A stretch of DNA of 64,000 nucleotides from Sabellastarte sp. h YS-2021 (Eukaryota > Annelida > Polychaeta > Sabellida > Sabellidae), in the NCBI GenBank assembly GCA_964017235.1, contig OZ024927.1:48179293-48243292 (forward strand), in the 5' to 3' direction. The notes below the pieces were generated by a model, which was given only the letters and a program-made list of their open reading frames with translations, was not told where the DNA came from and did not search any database. Numbering within the stretch: position 1 is the stretch's first letter; every line of letters starts with the position of its first letter. Below, in pieces: positions 45,250 through 56,400 of the stretch. The position numbers and the translations under genes were made by a program.

Positions 45250-46360
45250 TCTATGTTACTCCAACACCGATTTTTTTTTATGGAATCATGGCATTTATAT
45301 GTTTTGTTTTTCATTTAGTATCTCAAACCACTGGTCCTCATGTGGCTAGCTGAATAGCTGAATTCTCATAATAATATGTGAAATGGTAATTTTTCCTTTA
45401 ATTCATGCATACAGGATTACTTGTTCATTGAGAGTGGTTGTTTCATTGTATGTATCTGTTCATATTATTGCATGCAATCAAACTTCATCACTCAGTATAT
45501 GGTTGTATATTATGCTCTTTTGTATTTTCACCTAGATATCCATTATTTTATGTTCTTATAATAGGATTATCCAATTTCAATAATTTGGTGAATTCTTGGT
45601 AATATGTTTTAACAAATTATATATTTGTGAAGTGACATTCTCTGTGTCTAATTTTTTTATCCAGCCAAACTTATTAAATATTATATTAAAAATAGACATT
45701 GCAATTAGAAAGAAACTCTCTCTTAAAATCACAATGCTTTTTTGCTGCCTCTCTTTCAAAATATTCATCTTTTGAATGTAGTTAAAAAACGCAACCAAGC
45801 TAAATGTGTAAAACTTCACCATATTGCTGCCCATGCTTAATTAGTTTTCAACTTTGACCACAAAAGAGTGGACCTAACTAGACCAGCACACACCATGCTA
45901 ATGAGAAAGTGTAAACACTTCCTATTGTGTGGTCCTCTCAGTAATTAGTTTCAGTGACAGACCTAGGAGTGAGTAAAGCAAGGAGTACTGATAAATATGT
46001 GAACCCCATAACCCCATTGAGCTTTTGTGTTCTCAGAGTGATAAAATATTATAACTGAAGAGCTTAGGTTCATGCTGCTTTTGACAAGTGATTTTTCTTA
46101 CTCTATCTAAATATATTTGACTTGTATGTAGGAATGACTGTAGCACATAGATTGTATAAATATGTATGTATTCATTACATACTGTAAGTAATGAATTTGA
46201 TGATCCACCAATAGGCTACTTTTATACTCAGATGAAGAAAATATTACATATTGGAAAGGGTAGTTATCACAAGGGTAGTTTTCAGTGTAGAATTATAATT
46301 AAAAAACTGATATCCAGTTTGTTTGTCATCCTTTGATACTACAGCTGCTATTTAAGCACA
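45250..46360. other. Unique AT-rich sequence
   Basis: No supported feature. Confidence 0.4.
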
Positions 46361-46900
46361 GTCAATGCAGATTACAAGTTCCTGTGGGTCAACGTGGAGG
46401 CCAGTGGGTCATCATCTGATGCACAGATTTTCAACCGCAGCAAACTGAAAAGAAGAATTGAGAACGGAACCTTGGGACTACCACCACCTGAACCACTTGG
46501 ACCGGGGGTCCAGATCTACACTACTTCCTGCTGGGGGACGATGCCTTTGCCATGATGCCTTGGCTGGTCAAGCCTTACAGTAGACACCAACTGACCAGAG
46601 AAGAGAGAATAGCCAACTACAGGATATCCAGGGGGAGGAGGGTGCTTAAGAACTCATTTGGTATACTTGTCAAGCGATTCAGGGTGCTGTTGACCACCAT
46701 GAAACAGAGGCCAAAAGTTGTGAGAGACATTGTGTTAACATGTGTGATACTACATAACATACTGAGAAGCCATCAGCGGGGGAGCAGACAGACCACCCAC
46801 TCCAGCACCCGACATACAACCACCATAGGGTGATCAGGGGAAACAGACATCATGAGAACTTAAGAGACCTACTGAAAGACTACTTCAACCAGTGGGGGCG
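46361..46900 (+). pseudogene. Harbinger transposase C-terminal fragment
   Basis: Reads DYKFLWVN, a frameshift near 46500, [47 protein letters not shown]. Lacks the first catalytic Asp and the helix-turn-helix. Shares the Lys at the third acidic position with the full-length copy. Confidence 0.85.
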
Positions 46901-47834
46901 CTGGCTTATGCTGTCATCTATCAGTCCTTTTCAGGACTACCCAAATAATCCAAGAACTTTTATTTAGCAAAGTGTTGCTTCAAAAATAACCCCAATTTTC
47001 TAACTATTTCATGTAAATTCAATTTCAACCCAAGTATTCCCCATCACAAACACAAATCCCTCCCAAACTCAGTTCACAAAAAATAAATTTCATCACTTAC
47101 AGCTTAAAACCCAGGTCCTCAATTTACAAACTTGACATCCCACCCCAACATGGCCAGGCTTTATTCTCAGAAAAAATAACTTACAAAATAATGAAAACAA
47201 AAACATTTTTCAAATAAATACCAAAAAGAGAAACAACTTTGAGGAAATATTTTATCCCAAGAATTTAAAAAAATTCAATGAAATTTGCAAGACAAAATTA
47301 TACAGGTTTGCAGTCCAAGTTTAAAATTTTTTTTTCAGTTTGTCAGTCTGTTAGTCACTCCATTGCCACTCATATGTTTGAATATTTTTTTAGGCCTCAC
47401 CTTTGTTTGTCTGTAAGTCCCTCAAAATATAAAAAAAAATTTGCTTGTGTGGATGGGGCATTCTATTTCAAGTTGGGTTTTGGGAGGGAGGGACGTGCTT
47501 TCGAGTCTGGATCTTTGTTTTTGGGGTGGGGGAAGTGTTTTTTTAAAATTGAGTTTTTGGGGGAGTGGGGTAGTTTTATTTTTAATTCTTAGGGGGATTA
47601 TTTTTCATTAAGGGGATTTTTTTGTTAATTTTTTTTCTCTGTTTTGTGGTGGAGGTTTATTAATATGTGTTTAAGATTCACTCCTTCATTCACACAATGT
47701 TTTTTGTGTACTGTGGGGAAGTGTAAGTGTTGGACGGTGTGCTTTTTTTGTTTTGGGGCATAGACATTCAGCTTATTAATTGCTTTTTATTCAGGTGGCC
47801 CTTAAAAGGGCCTGGTTGGTGCGACTTGTGCTGG

Positions 47835-49288
47835 TTAATCCACTGATTTGGGCTGACTCTGCTGGCTGGACTGGCTGGGAGGTCGTGACTGTTCATGATG
47901 AGTGGAAGATGGCACTGGTGACAGTGCTAGTTGAAGTTGAGAGGGTGAAAATGGTTGTGGTGTGTCCATCTGCTGATACTGAAGCACACTGGGAATTGCT
48001 GCAAAGGGACTGGATAATCCAGAAGTGTTGTGCTGACTTTCCTCCTGTTGTGAAGCTGCAACTGAAGGTGGGTTGAAAAGCATCTGTCTGGAAGTCCCAG
48101 GCTGTTGGTCATCCACAACTACGTAAGAAGTTGGCTGTGCTGACGCTGATGAAGGTGGTTGCTGTACTTTGTAACAGGCTCTCCTGTGGCTGTCTGTGTA
48201 GGCTGCACAACTGGAATGGAGACTGGTTGAGTTTCCAGTATGGTGAGTATGTATCACGTCCTCCTGTGGCCTGTGATGCTTCTGGAATTTGACATGTGGT
48301 GACCTGTTGACTTTTGGTGACCTGTCTCTTGCGTTCTTCGGCCTTGTACTGTATTTCACTGAGAAGCTTCACTTTCTCATTCCTGAAGGTTAAAAAGTCT
48401 CTTTCTTCAAGGTGTTCAATCTCAGAGTGGAGATAGTTGCAGAACGACTGTCTTGGATTTGGAGTGGGGTCCTGATGTGCACCCAGAAATGTGGAACTCA
48501 TCGACCTCATCTGCTGAAACTGATCTAAGACTGGATCTGCAGAAGTGGTGGTAGTCGCGACTGGAGGCTGTCGTCGCTTGGGACTGGTGCTCAAAGGCTG
48601 ATGAGTAACATCTGATGCAACACTGATTTCCATCTCAGATTCTGTGTCCCTGGATGTATCTGGAACACAAGCTAAGGCTGTGGCTGCAGAAGGCCTTTGG
48701 GGTGACGTGAATGCAGAAGACTTGGAAACTCCCTTCTGATGTGACCTTGTAGAAAACTGAAACTGTCCTTCAGCCAGGTTTGTCATTTTGTGCTCTTCTC
48801 AGCTGCTTGTCCTGACTTCGTCTGAGTGAGCTTGCCATATCTGGTACATTGAGTCCCAAACCACTTCTTCACAGATAGGCAAGTTTCTGGTAGCTGCTAG
48901 CTGCTCCCAAAGTCTTTCTTTCTTCTGCTTGTCTTTGAAACTGTCGTTGGTCTTGTCATAAAGTTCCTTGTGCTGTTTAACGGACTCCACGATGGCTTCT
49001 TCATCTGAATCACTCAGGAAAATGGACTTCATCTGGCCCTTCTTCTGTCTGGATTGAGTTGATTCTACATTAGTATCCGTGTCAGTTCGCGTTCTCTTTT
49101 CTCCCCTTTCCTGACTCTCTTCCCTCCTCTCTTTCTCAATCCTCTCTCTGTCCCTCTCTTCCTGTTCTCTCCTCTCTCTCTTTCTCCTCCCTCCTTCTCC
49201 TCTCTATATCCTCAGCTGTATTTCCTAACTCAAACTGTGGTTGAGTGTCCGTTGGTACTTCAATCTTTTTCCTTCTGCCCTTTGGCAT
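47835..49288 (-). pseudogene. Second copy of the Harbinger Myb/MADF-like gene, broken
   Basis: Same protein as 36918-38398. Here the early stop is absent (Lys-Glu-Arg continues). The helical domain is damaged after RNLPI by a small deletion, and further frame breaks occur near 48790 and 48260. It does keep the frame at the site where the other copy has an extra base. Confidence 0.82.
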
Positions 49289-50121
49289 GCTGATCAATCA
49301 ATCAATTGTGTAGCTTGTTTAAAAAAACAAAACTTAAAAATAAAAGTGAAACCTCACAGAACAGATTTCACTCCAGTCTAGCTTAAAACTTAAGCTAATT
49401 TTACAAAAAATAAAAACCTAAAAGAAAAGCTGCACACCAGCTGTCTCTCGACAAGTCAAAGCCCAAACATATGCAGATTGTCTACCGACTCGCCTTTTTA
49501 TATCCACAGATATTGAAGCCGACAGGTAGTAAGACACAAAAATATTGCCGGCCTGTCGGTTACAGTCCCTGCATCTGTTAGTGTTACAGGCCTATCTGTT
49601 GTTGTTTACAGCTTGTCTGTTTCAGTTTAAGGCCTGTCGGTTACAAATTTTCCCGACTCTATCTAGGACCCAGTCTGTTAAAGTTACCGACCGGCCTGTA
49701 AACTTTACAGGCCAGTCGGGAACACTTACAGACAGGCTGGCTAAAGTTACCGACTGTACTTTAACACTTCCTGCATGGTCGGTGAGTCATCACGTACAGT
49801 CTGGAAGTCCATATTTGGGACAAGCCGGATACTTGTTACAGACAGGCCCATTTCATTAACCGACAAGCCGGGAAGTGTAACTGACAGGCCATTAAGTTAA
49901 CCGACAGTCCTGTTGCTAGGGGTTTGAAATTAGGGTCGGATACAAGAATCGGTAACGTTCGTAGAAATATCAAACATGTTTGATATTTCACCGACTCTCC
50001 CCGACAGGCCAGGAACTTACAACTGACCCTAACGGACCATGTAAACATTGGTCCCGACTCTCCAAAAATGCTTAGTTATTGGCCTGTCAGCTTCAGTGGA
50101 ACACCTGTATGATATATGTCA

Positions 50122-52095
50122 GGACCAATGTTTACATGGTCGCTTAGGGTTGGTTATAGTATCCCGGCTTGTCGGTAAGAGTCGGTGAAATATCAAACAT
50201 GTTTGATATTTCTACGACCGTTCCCAACCCTTGTTACAGACCCTAAATTCATTCACTTGGCAACAGGCCTGTCAGTTAAGTTAATGGCCTGTCGGTTACA
50301 CTTCCAGGCTTGTCCTTATCACCTTCAGGCCTGTCCTTACATGAAGCCAGCTTGTCTTTTGTAACTTAAAGTACTGCTTATTTGCAGTCCATTTCCAGCA
50401 TCATGTGAGGTAAAAATATGATCAAAAATTATTCAAGAATGACAAAGAAACAGTGCAAGTGATCATAATTTTCAGGTGAAGTTCCACATATATGCTGTAA
50501 TTAATTAAGAAACCTAAAAAAGTGTTTTTCTTTGGTTAAGTAAAAATAAAATCCCAGCTTATTTCAGAAAAGAAATTTTTGGGGAAAAAGATGATCAAGT
50601 GTCGACCAATCAACAAATCTAAAACTAGGTAACCAGTTAATATTTGGATCCCATCACGTGACCAGAACTACAGGGTGTTTACCTTCACGTCCAGAAAAAT
50701 GTTCTTTCTCAGAGGCTCGAAATTATTTTGTATGAATGTGTAGCAAAATTGCTCAGAGGGATGGAATTTGGAAGGGCCGGGGTCCTTCCCAGAAGCTCAA
50801 AATTGGAGTATAAAATGCAGCAAAAAGCAGAAGGTTTTCATTGTCACGTGAGAGATTATTAGAAGCACATCTCTCTCTGCTTCTTTTCATAGGATATAAC
50901 ATTTTAAATGAAAATTTTATATTTTAAATGACCTTTTGTTCATAAATTGAAGCAGACATACATTGTTTTTATTTTCTTATATACTAGTAAAGTAAAAACC
51001 TGAAAACTATAATTAAAATAACAAAAAAGTAAAGTTGCAGCATGATGGAAGATGAAAATATGACAAAATAATTATGTCAGGAATGACAAAAACCAGTGCA
51101 AATGATTATAATTTTGAAGTTAGATAGTAAAGATAGTAAAGGTCCACATGTATGCTTTAAATAATTGAGAAACCTTAAAAAGTGGTTTATTTAGTCACAC
51201 AAGAAACAAATTCTCGGCATATTTCACCACAGCAATTTGAAAAAAAACTTAAACTATTTGGATCCAATCACAAGTTATTTCTTTTCACTGTAAAAACCCA
51301 TAGGCAATTTTGGGGAAAAAGAGGATCAAGTGTCGACCAATCAACAAATCGGAAAACTAGGTCAATAGGAAATATTTGGACCCCATCACGGGACCAGAAC
51401 TACTGCAGGGTCTTATAAAAGGCAGCAACAAGGTAGAGGGTTTCATTGTCATGTAAGACATTGCTAGAGAAGCACATCTTTCTCTGCATGTTTGCACAGG
51501 ATATAACATTTTTAATGAAAATTTTAAATGGCTTTTTTGTTCATAAATTGAAGCCGACATACATTAATTTTATTTTTATGTATATTAAACAAAAAAGTGG
51601 AAACTGTAATTAAAATAACAAAAAAAAAATAAATTTGAACATTTTGGTCACATGATGGGATCCAAATATTCAGCCTTGACCTAGTTTAAGAATTGTTTAT
51701 TGGTGGACAGTTGATCCTCTTTTTTCCCAAAAATTCATTAAAAACTGTACTTGCAATACCGTCTGCACATCTGGTCGGGATGATTCTGTCTATTTCTCCA
51801 GTCCTGTCTGTTTGTCAGTACGGCTTGTCGGGACCTGCTATGGCTTGTCTGTTAGGGGTTTAGGGCTTGTCCTGGTAGTTTCCAGACCAGTCTTGTAGAA
51901 AACATCCCGACCCCAAGGCAGGTCGGCCTCAAGATTCAGACAAGCCTGGATGTATCACGTCCTGTCAGGGAAGTGAAACAGACCCAGACTTTTCCCACCC
52001 TTTTTTGTGAATTTTTGTCCCCAACGCCCCCCACCCCCGACTTTTGCAGCCGACCTGATATATATACAGAGTCGTAGGGTCGGCCTCCAGTAGTA
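50122..52095. mobile_element. Third Harbinger relative, non-autonomous
   Basis: Left 50122-50360 and right 51750-52095 carry the same subterminal motifs and the aaacatgttt palindrome as the full-length copy. The interior is unrelated. The right terminal repeat is decayed (ctccagtagtaaaacac). Confidence 0.7.
50440..51745. repeat. ~0.65-kb direct duplication with an inverted end piece
   Basis: 50440-51060 and 51080-51640 share ggggaaaaaga(t/g)gatcaagtgtcgaccaatc and the cccatcacg(t/g)gaccagaac block. A third, inverted piece (51640-51745) reads the same block backwards (catgatgggatccaaatatt...gatcctctttttt). Confidence 0.75.
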
Positions 52096-52259
52096 AAACA
52101 CACAAATTAAAAAAAGAACAATATAAGAAGTTAAGAACTAAGAAGAATGAATCAACATTACCTAGCTATCACACAATTATTATTATTATTAGTTTTGAAA
52201 AGCTCACCACTTTAGGGGAAGGTAAAAAATTAATATACTCATGTCATACATTTTCCCAT

Positions 52260-52660
52260 ATTCAGTATGTTTTTGTTCCAAAATATGACTACTTTTCCCC
52301 TTAAGAAAACAAACTTAGATTTACTGTTGAAAAAGGGTACATCAATTTTAGGATAAATTTTCAACCCAACATCACCAAGATTTCTTGTCTAAAACATAAC
52401 TACTTTTTATTGTTGAAAACCTAAACAAGATTTAGAGTTGATTATTCTTGTGAAACATTACTACTTTTTCTTGTCGGAAATCTAACTTTGAAAATAGTGT
52501 TGAAAATATGTCAGGATCAAGTTTTACCACTAAATCACCAGTATTTATGTAAAAAATATGACTACTTTTTCATACCAGAAAACTAACTTAGATTTAGTGT
52601 TGAAAAAGAGTACATCAACGTCAGGATCGATTATCAGCACTAAATCAACGTTTTTTCAAA
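52260..52660 (+). repeat. Diverged short tandem repeat
   Basis: Four loose units with atgactactttt and ttagatttagtgttgaaaa motifs at about 52284, 52395, 52459 and 52558. Confidence 0.6.
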
Positions 52661-53003
52661 GGTCTGTGCCTGCTGGGATAGATCTGTATAATAAAATAAT
52701 TCAGTTAACTCATTGCATCTCACAATAGAATGAACTCATTGCACACTCCTTAGATATTTTGAACTTAATATGACAAACTTGGCTTGAAAATTATTCCCAC
52801 TACACTATTTTGTTTTAATTTCAGCATTTACACAATGCAAAATGTCTATAATTTTAGTCAACTTGAAATTGCGTGGCACTGTTTTTTCATTGGCACTAAA
52901 GTTGCACGATATAAAACAATTGCAAAAACTTAAGTTACCAGTCTTATATAAATCTCGTATCGAATGTCCGAGTAGAAACGGAAACAAATGTGTGTTCCCA
53001 ATG

Positions 53004-53017
53004 GTTTTCGTAGCAAC
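53004..53017 (+). promoter_or_regulatory. Candidate RFX X-box in the RSPH3 promoter
   Basis: GTTTTC-GT-AGCAAC fits the loose X-box consensus RYYNYY-N(1-3)-RRNRAC, with a perfect AGCAAC right half. It lies 331 bases upstream of the RSPH3 ATG in otherwise unique sequence. RFX factors drive ciliary genes, so the placement makes sense. The left half-site is weak. Confidence 0.45.
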
Positions 53018-53028
53018 CGTAACCGCGT

Positions 53029-53036
53029 TGTTTACA
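53029..53036 (-). promoter_or_regulatory. Candidate forkhead (FOXJ1-type) site upstream of RSPH3
   Basis: TGTTTACA (TGTAAACA on the minus strand) is a full forkhead core. It lies 11 bases after the candidate X-box. FOXJ1 with RFX is the usual pair controlling motile-cilia genes. Functional use is inferred from this pairing and the gene's identity. Confidence 0.42.
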
Positions 53037-53347
53037 TGGCTGTCATCATAACAAATGTGTGTTCGTGAAGTTGGAAGTACTTGATTTCAGGAGAAAGTTG
53101 TGCCTGCTATTGTATTAAAACTTTTATATCAATCAGGTGATTAATCATTTACCATTCTGAAAATATTTTATTTGGGATATTGTACTGAAATCGAGTTGCC
53201 TTACCTTATAATGTTGATATTTTTACAACTTCCTGTTACACTTTGGTACATTGTATCTTGAATATTTACAGTACATGTCTGTTGAGAGAGAAATATCTAC
53301 AACTCTTTTGGATATTGTTTCAGAATTGACCATTATTGCCCTCAAAG

Positions 53348-53457
53348 ATGACGACTGCAATGACAAATGCTCCTCACCAGGATGGCACATACACATTTGC
53401 CAGTCAACCCCACGCAGTCCCACAAAGAAAAAAGTACAGGCCACAGCAGGAACAACA
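53348..53457 (+). CDS. RSPH3: RSPH3 coding exon 1
   Basis: Residues 1-36 plus two bases. Starts with MTTAMTNAP and reaches the TYTF motif. Donor is GTCAGT at 53458. The reading frame differs from the longer overlapping spurious ORFs. A possible acceptor (ttgtttcag) ends at about 53323, so a separate 5' UTR exon may exist upstream. Confidence 0.88.
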
Positions 53458-56400
53458 GTCAGTATTTGTCTGGTCTTACTGCCTTGGGAAAATGTATATC
53501 ATGTGCAAAATATAGGACAGCTGATTATGTGGTTTTCTTTCCCAATATGACAGATGTAATTCCCAGTGTAAATTGATTCTTAAGAGACTTTGGCATTGTG
53601 TAAGTATATGGACACGGTATATTTATCATTAGTTTACGGTTTATATACCAGAGGTTTATGGTGTATTGTTACAACTAATTGTGGCTGCACTGTATATATA
53701 GGGAATGCAGCCACATTTAAGTAATGACATTGATTTTATTTCCATTTCCAATAAATATTACAGCGTAAATATTAAGCATTCATACATTATACTTAATTTT
53801 TTTCAAACAGGTTTTATCACAAACTAAATGATTTTTCCTCCAGTATTCTGATTACTTTCGTAAAGCAGCCACATTGTTAAACGAAATAAATGCATTAATG
53901 CTAGGAACTTCAAGTAATATGTACCATTTGGAGTAGTGATATTAGCAAAGTAATACTTCAATACCTCAGTACAGTAAAAGAATGATTGAACAAACAAATG
54001 TGAGTATTTTCATCTTATATATAAATTATACATCAAATTATGGTAAAAATGTGGCTGCATTACCTATATAGACAGTGCAGCCACATTTAGGTGGAATAAT
54101 ACAGCATAATGTACCGTAACAAAAGCAGAAATATACCGTGTCCATATACTTACACAATGCCGAGACTTTTTCAGTATTAACCAGATAAATGGCAGAATTG
54201 GTCTACTAAGATATGGCCATTAAAGCCACCATTTCAGACTTCCTGGAGGATCTGTTTTGAAATTAGAGGCAATTTTACTTTACCAGTACGGGATCCACCA
54301 TATTTGATAATTACAGGAAATTGTCAAGGAAGCGTGAAAATAAAATAACAGTTATAAATAGGGACAAGCCGCCAACCCCCATAAATAGTATTCTTGTGTA
54401 TTACAATGAAGTTAAAAATATGGAATTGCCAAAATCTTGTACTGGTGAAGTAAAAACTAGCCGTAAATTATAATGGAAGTATTTAAAACTATGCAGCACT
54501 CAATTGTAAAGCAAGGTTCAATTGTAAAGCAAGGTTGTTGGGTGCGAGTTGTTTTGGTCGCGACTTGCCGGTACTTCTGTTCCATCAGTGTGACAACCTT
54601 TTTAACCTTGACATGTAGCCAATATCTAGAAGCCACATGTTAATGCGAAAAGACTCTGTTTGAGATAAATTAAAGCTAAATTGATCAAAAACATTCCCGT
54701 TAGCTTATTAAGTTCTAACATTCCCAGGTTTATGTGTCCTGATTGTTTAATTTTTTTTATTATTATTATTGTTGGTTAACTGTTGTCTGAAAACATATCT
54801 AAATATTCAAATTCAATGTGGCATTCCCATTAATTCTTTGGTTAAAGTACAAAAGTTGTGTTGAAATAGCATTACATAAACACTACAAAAATAGCCATCT
54901 TTGGTCAGTTTAGGGCAAGTTTGGGTGCAGGATTAAGACAAAATAGTTAGTTTTTTGGACAACTTATGACTCAGTTGGAGGGGTACAGGAAGAGCGAGGT
55001 TGGCCGGTCAATTGAAGGGGTGATTTTAACCAGTTAAACCAGCCCTGAATAATACTTTAAAAGTGGTCAATACTGGTCACTGGTCAACTGAACAAAATTG
55101 TTTAATTTTTCCTTAAAACACACAAAATGTCTAAATCACAGAATTTGAACCTATTAAGACACATAATCAACAATGACTCATATAGATACAATTTGATACA
55201 AACATTTTATTCTATACAGAATTTCCTGGTGTTTTAAAAAGCCACATATATAGCATGGAACTGTATAGTACATGTCATTCTCACCTCTTTTAACCAATGC
55301 AGAAGGCAATTCAATTTAGTCACCCAGTTCTATACCTAGTAGAGATGGGCTTAAAAAAGACATGTTTGTGTGTTAAACTTAAGTCCCTTAAATCAGTCTC
55401 TTTAAACAAAAGAACAGAGGCAATTTAAGCAGGTACAGTTGTAACAATAATCCTATATAAATATCCAAAAGGTGTCAACTGAACTTTTTCTCATTTTCTT
55501 TTTAAATTGGCCAGTATTGACCAGATGAGGTTTAAACACAAACAAATCCTAAAAATGCATTTTTTGTTACAAATAAATAATGGAAATTGAAATGTGTACA
55601 GGTATATAATAGTAAAAACATTTCATTTACATAGGCAAAAATATATCCACTCAACAGTATGGTATAGCTTTATTTCCTTTTTTTGGTTGACCAGTATTGA
55701 CCAAATGAGGTTCAAATACAAATGCAGTATCTTTGAGCAATAGAATTTTGGAAATTGAAACACGTACTGGTATATCAGAAGAACAAGTATCATTAAAAAT
55801 AAGCAAACTATATAAACTCAACAATATGGTATATCCCTATTTCTTTTTTTTTCAACTGACCAGTGCTGACCAGATCAGGTTCAAACATGACTAAAACCTA
55901 TAGATCCAATGTCTGTCATAAATAGAATTGAGTAAATTGAAACTGAAACATGTATAACAACAATCCTTCATGTCTAATAGGGAACAAATAATCAGGAATA
56001 TAGTATATTCTTATTTGAATCTATTTCATTATTTTTAATTGACCACTATTGACCAGGGCCCGTATTTATGAAAGGTCTTAGCCAGGGCTTGGACTTAAAG
56101 TTGAGACTTTTGTCTCAAGTTTCTGTCCAAAACCTGCTAAGACTTTTGTCTTAGCCTTAGTGGTATTCACAAAGAATTTAAGACTGATCTTAGGCTAAGC
56201 CAAGGGCTCAACTTTAAGACTGGTTAGTAGTGGGCTTAAATTTTGTAAATAGGACTTAAATATGGCCGCCATAAACTTTTCTTCACTTCAAAATTTTAAA
56301 TGGGTGTAAATAAAGTATAATTATACAGAACACCTCACTAAAGCAGTCTTTGGAAGTTTATATGTGGTAACAAGGTTTTCCATTTCAAAACAGCACTTTT

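Larger units (their letters stand above)
46361..50109. mobile_element. Second Harbinger copy, inverted and truncated
   Basis: Reverse-complement match to the element at 36044-40634. The transposase N-terminal half and one terminal repeat are missing: it begins abruptly at gtcaatgcagattac. The other end keeps the terminal repeat (agtggaacacctgta, ending about 50109). Confidence 0.9.

Noticed and set aside
53251-53550. 99-residue ORF overlapping RSPH3 exon 1 in another frame
   Set aside because: The RSPH3 frame (start 53348) carries the conserved TYTF segment and splices in phase to exon 2. The longer ORF has no such link.
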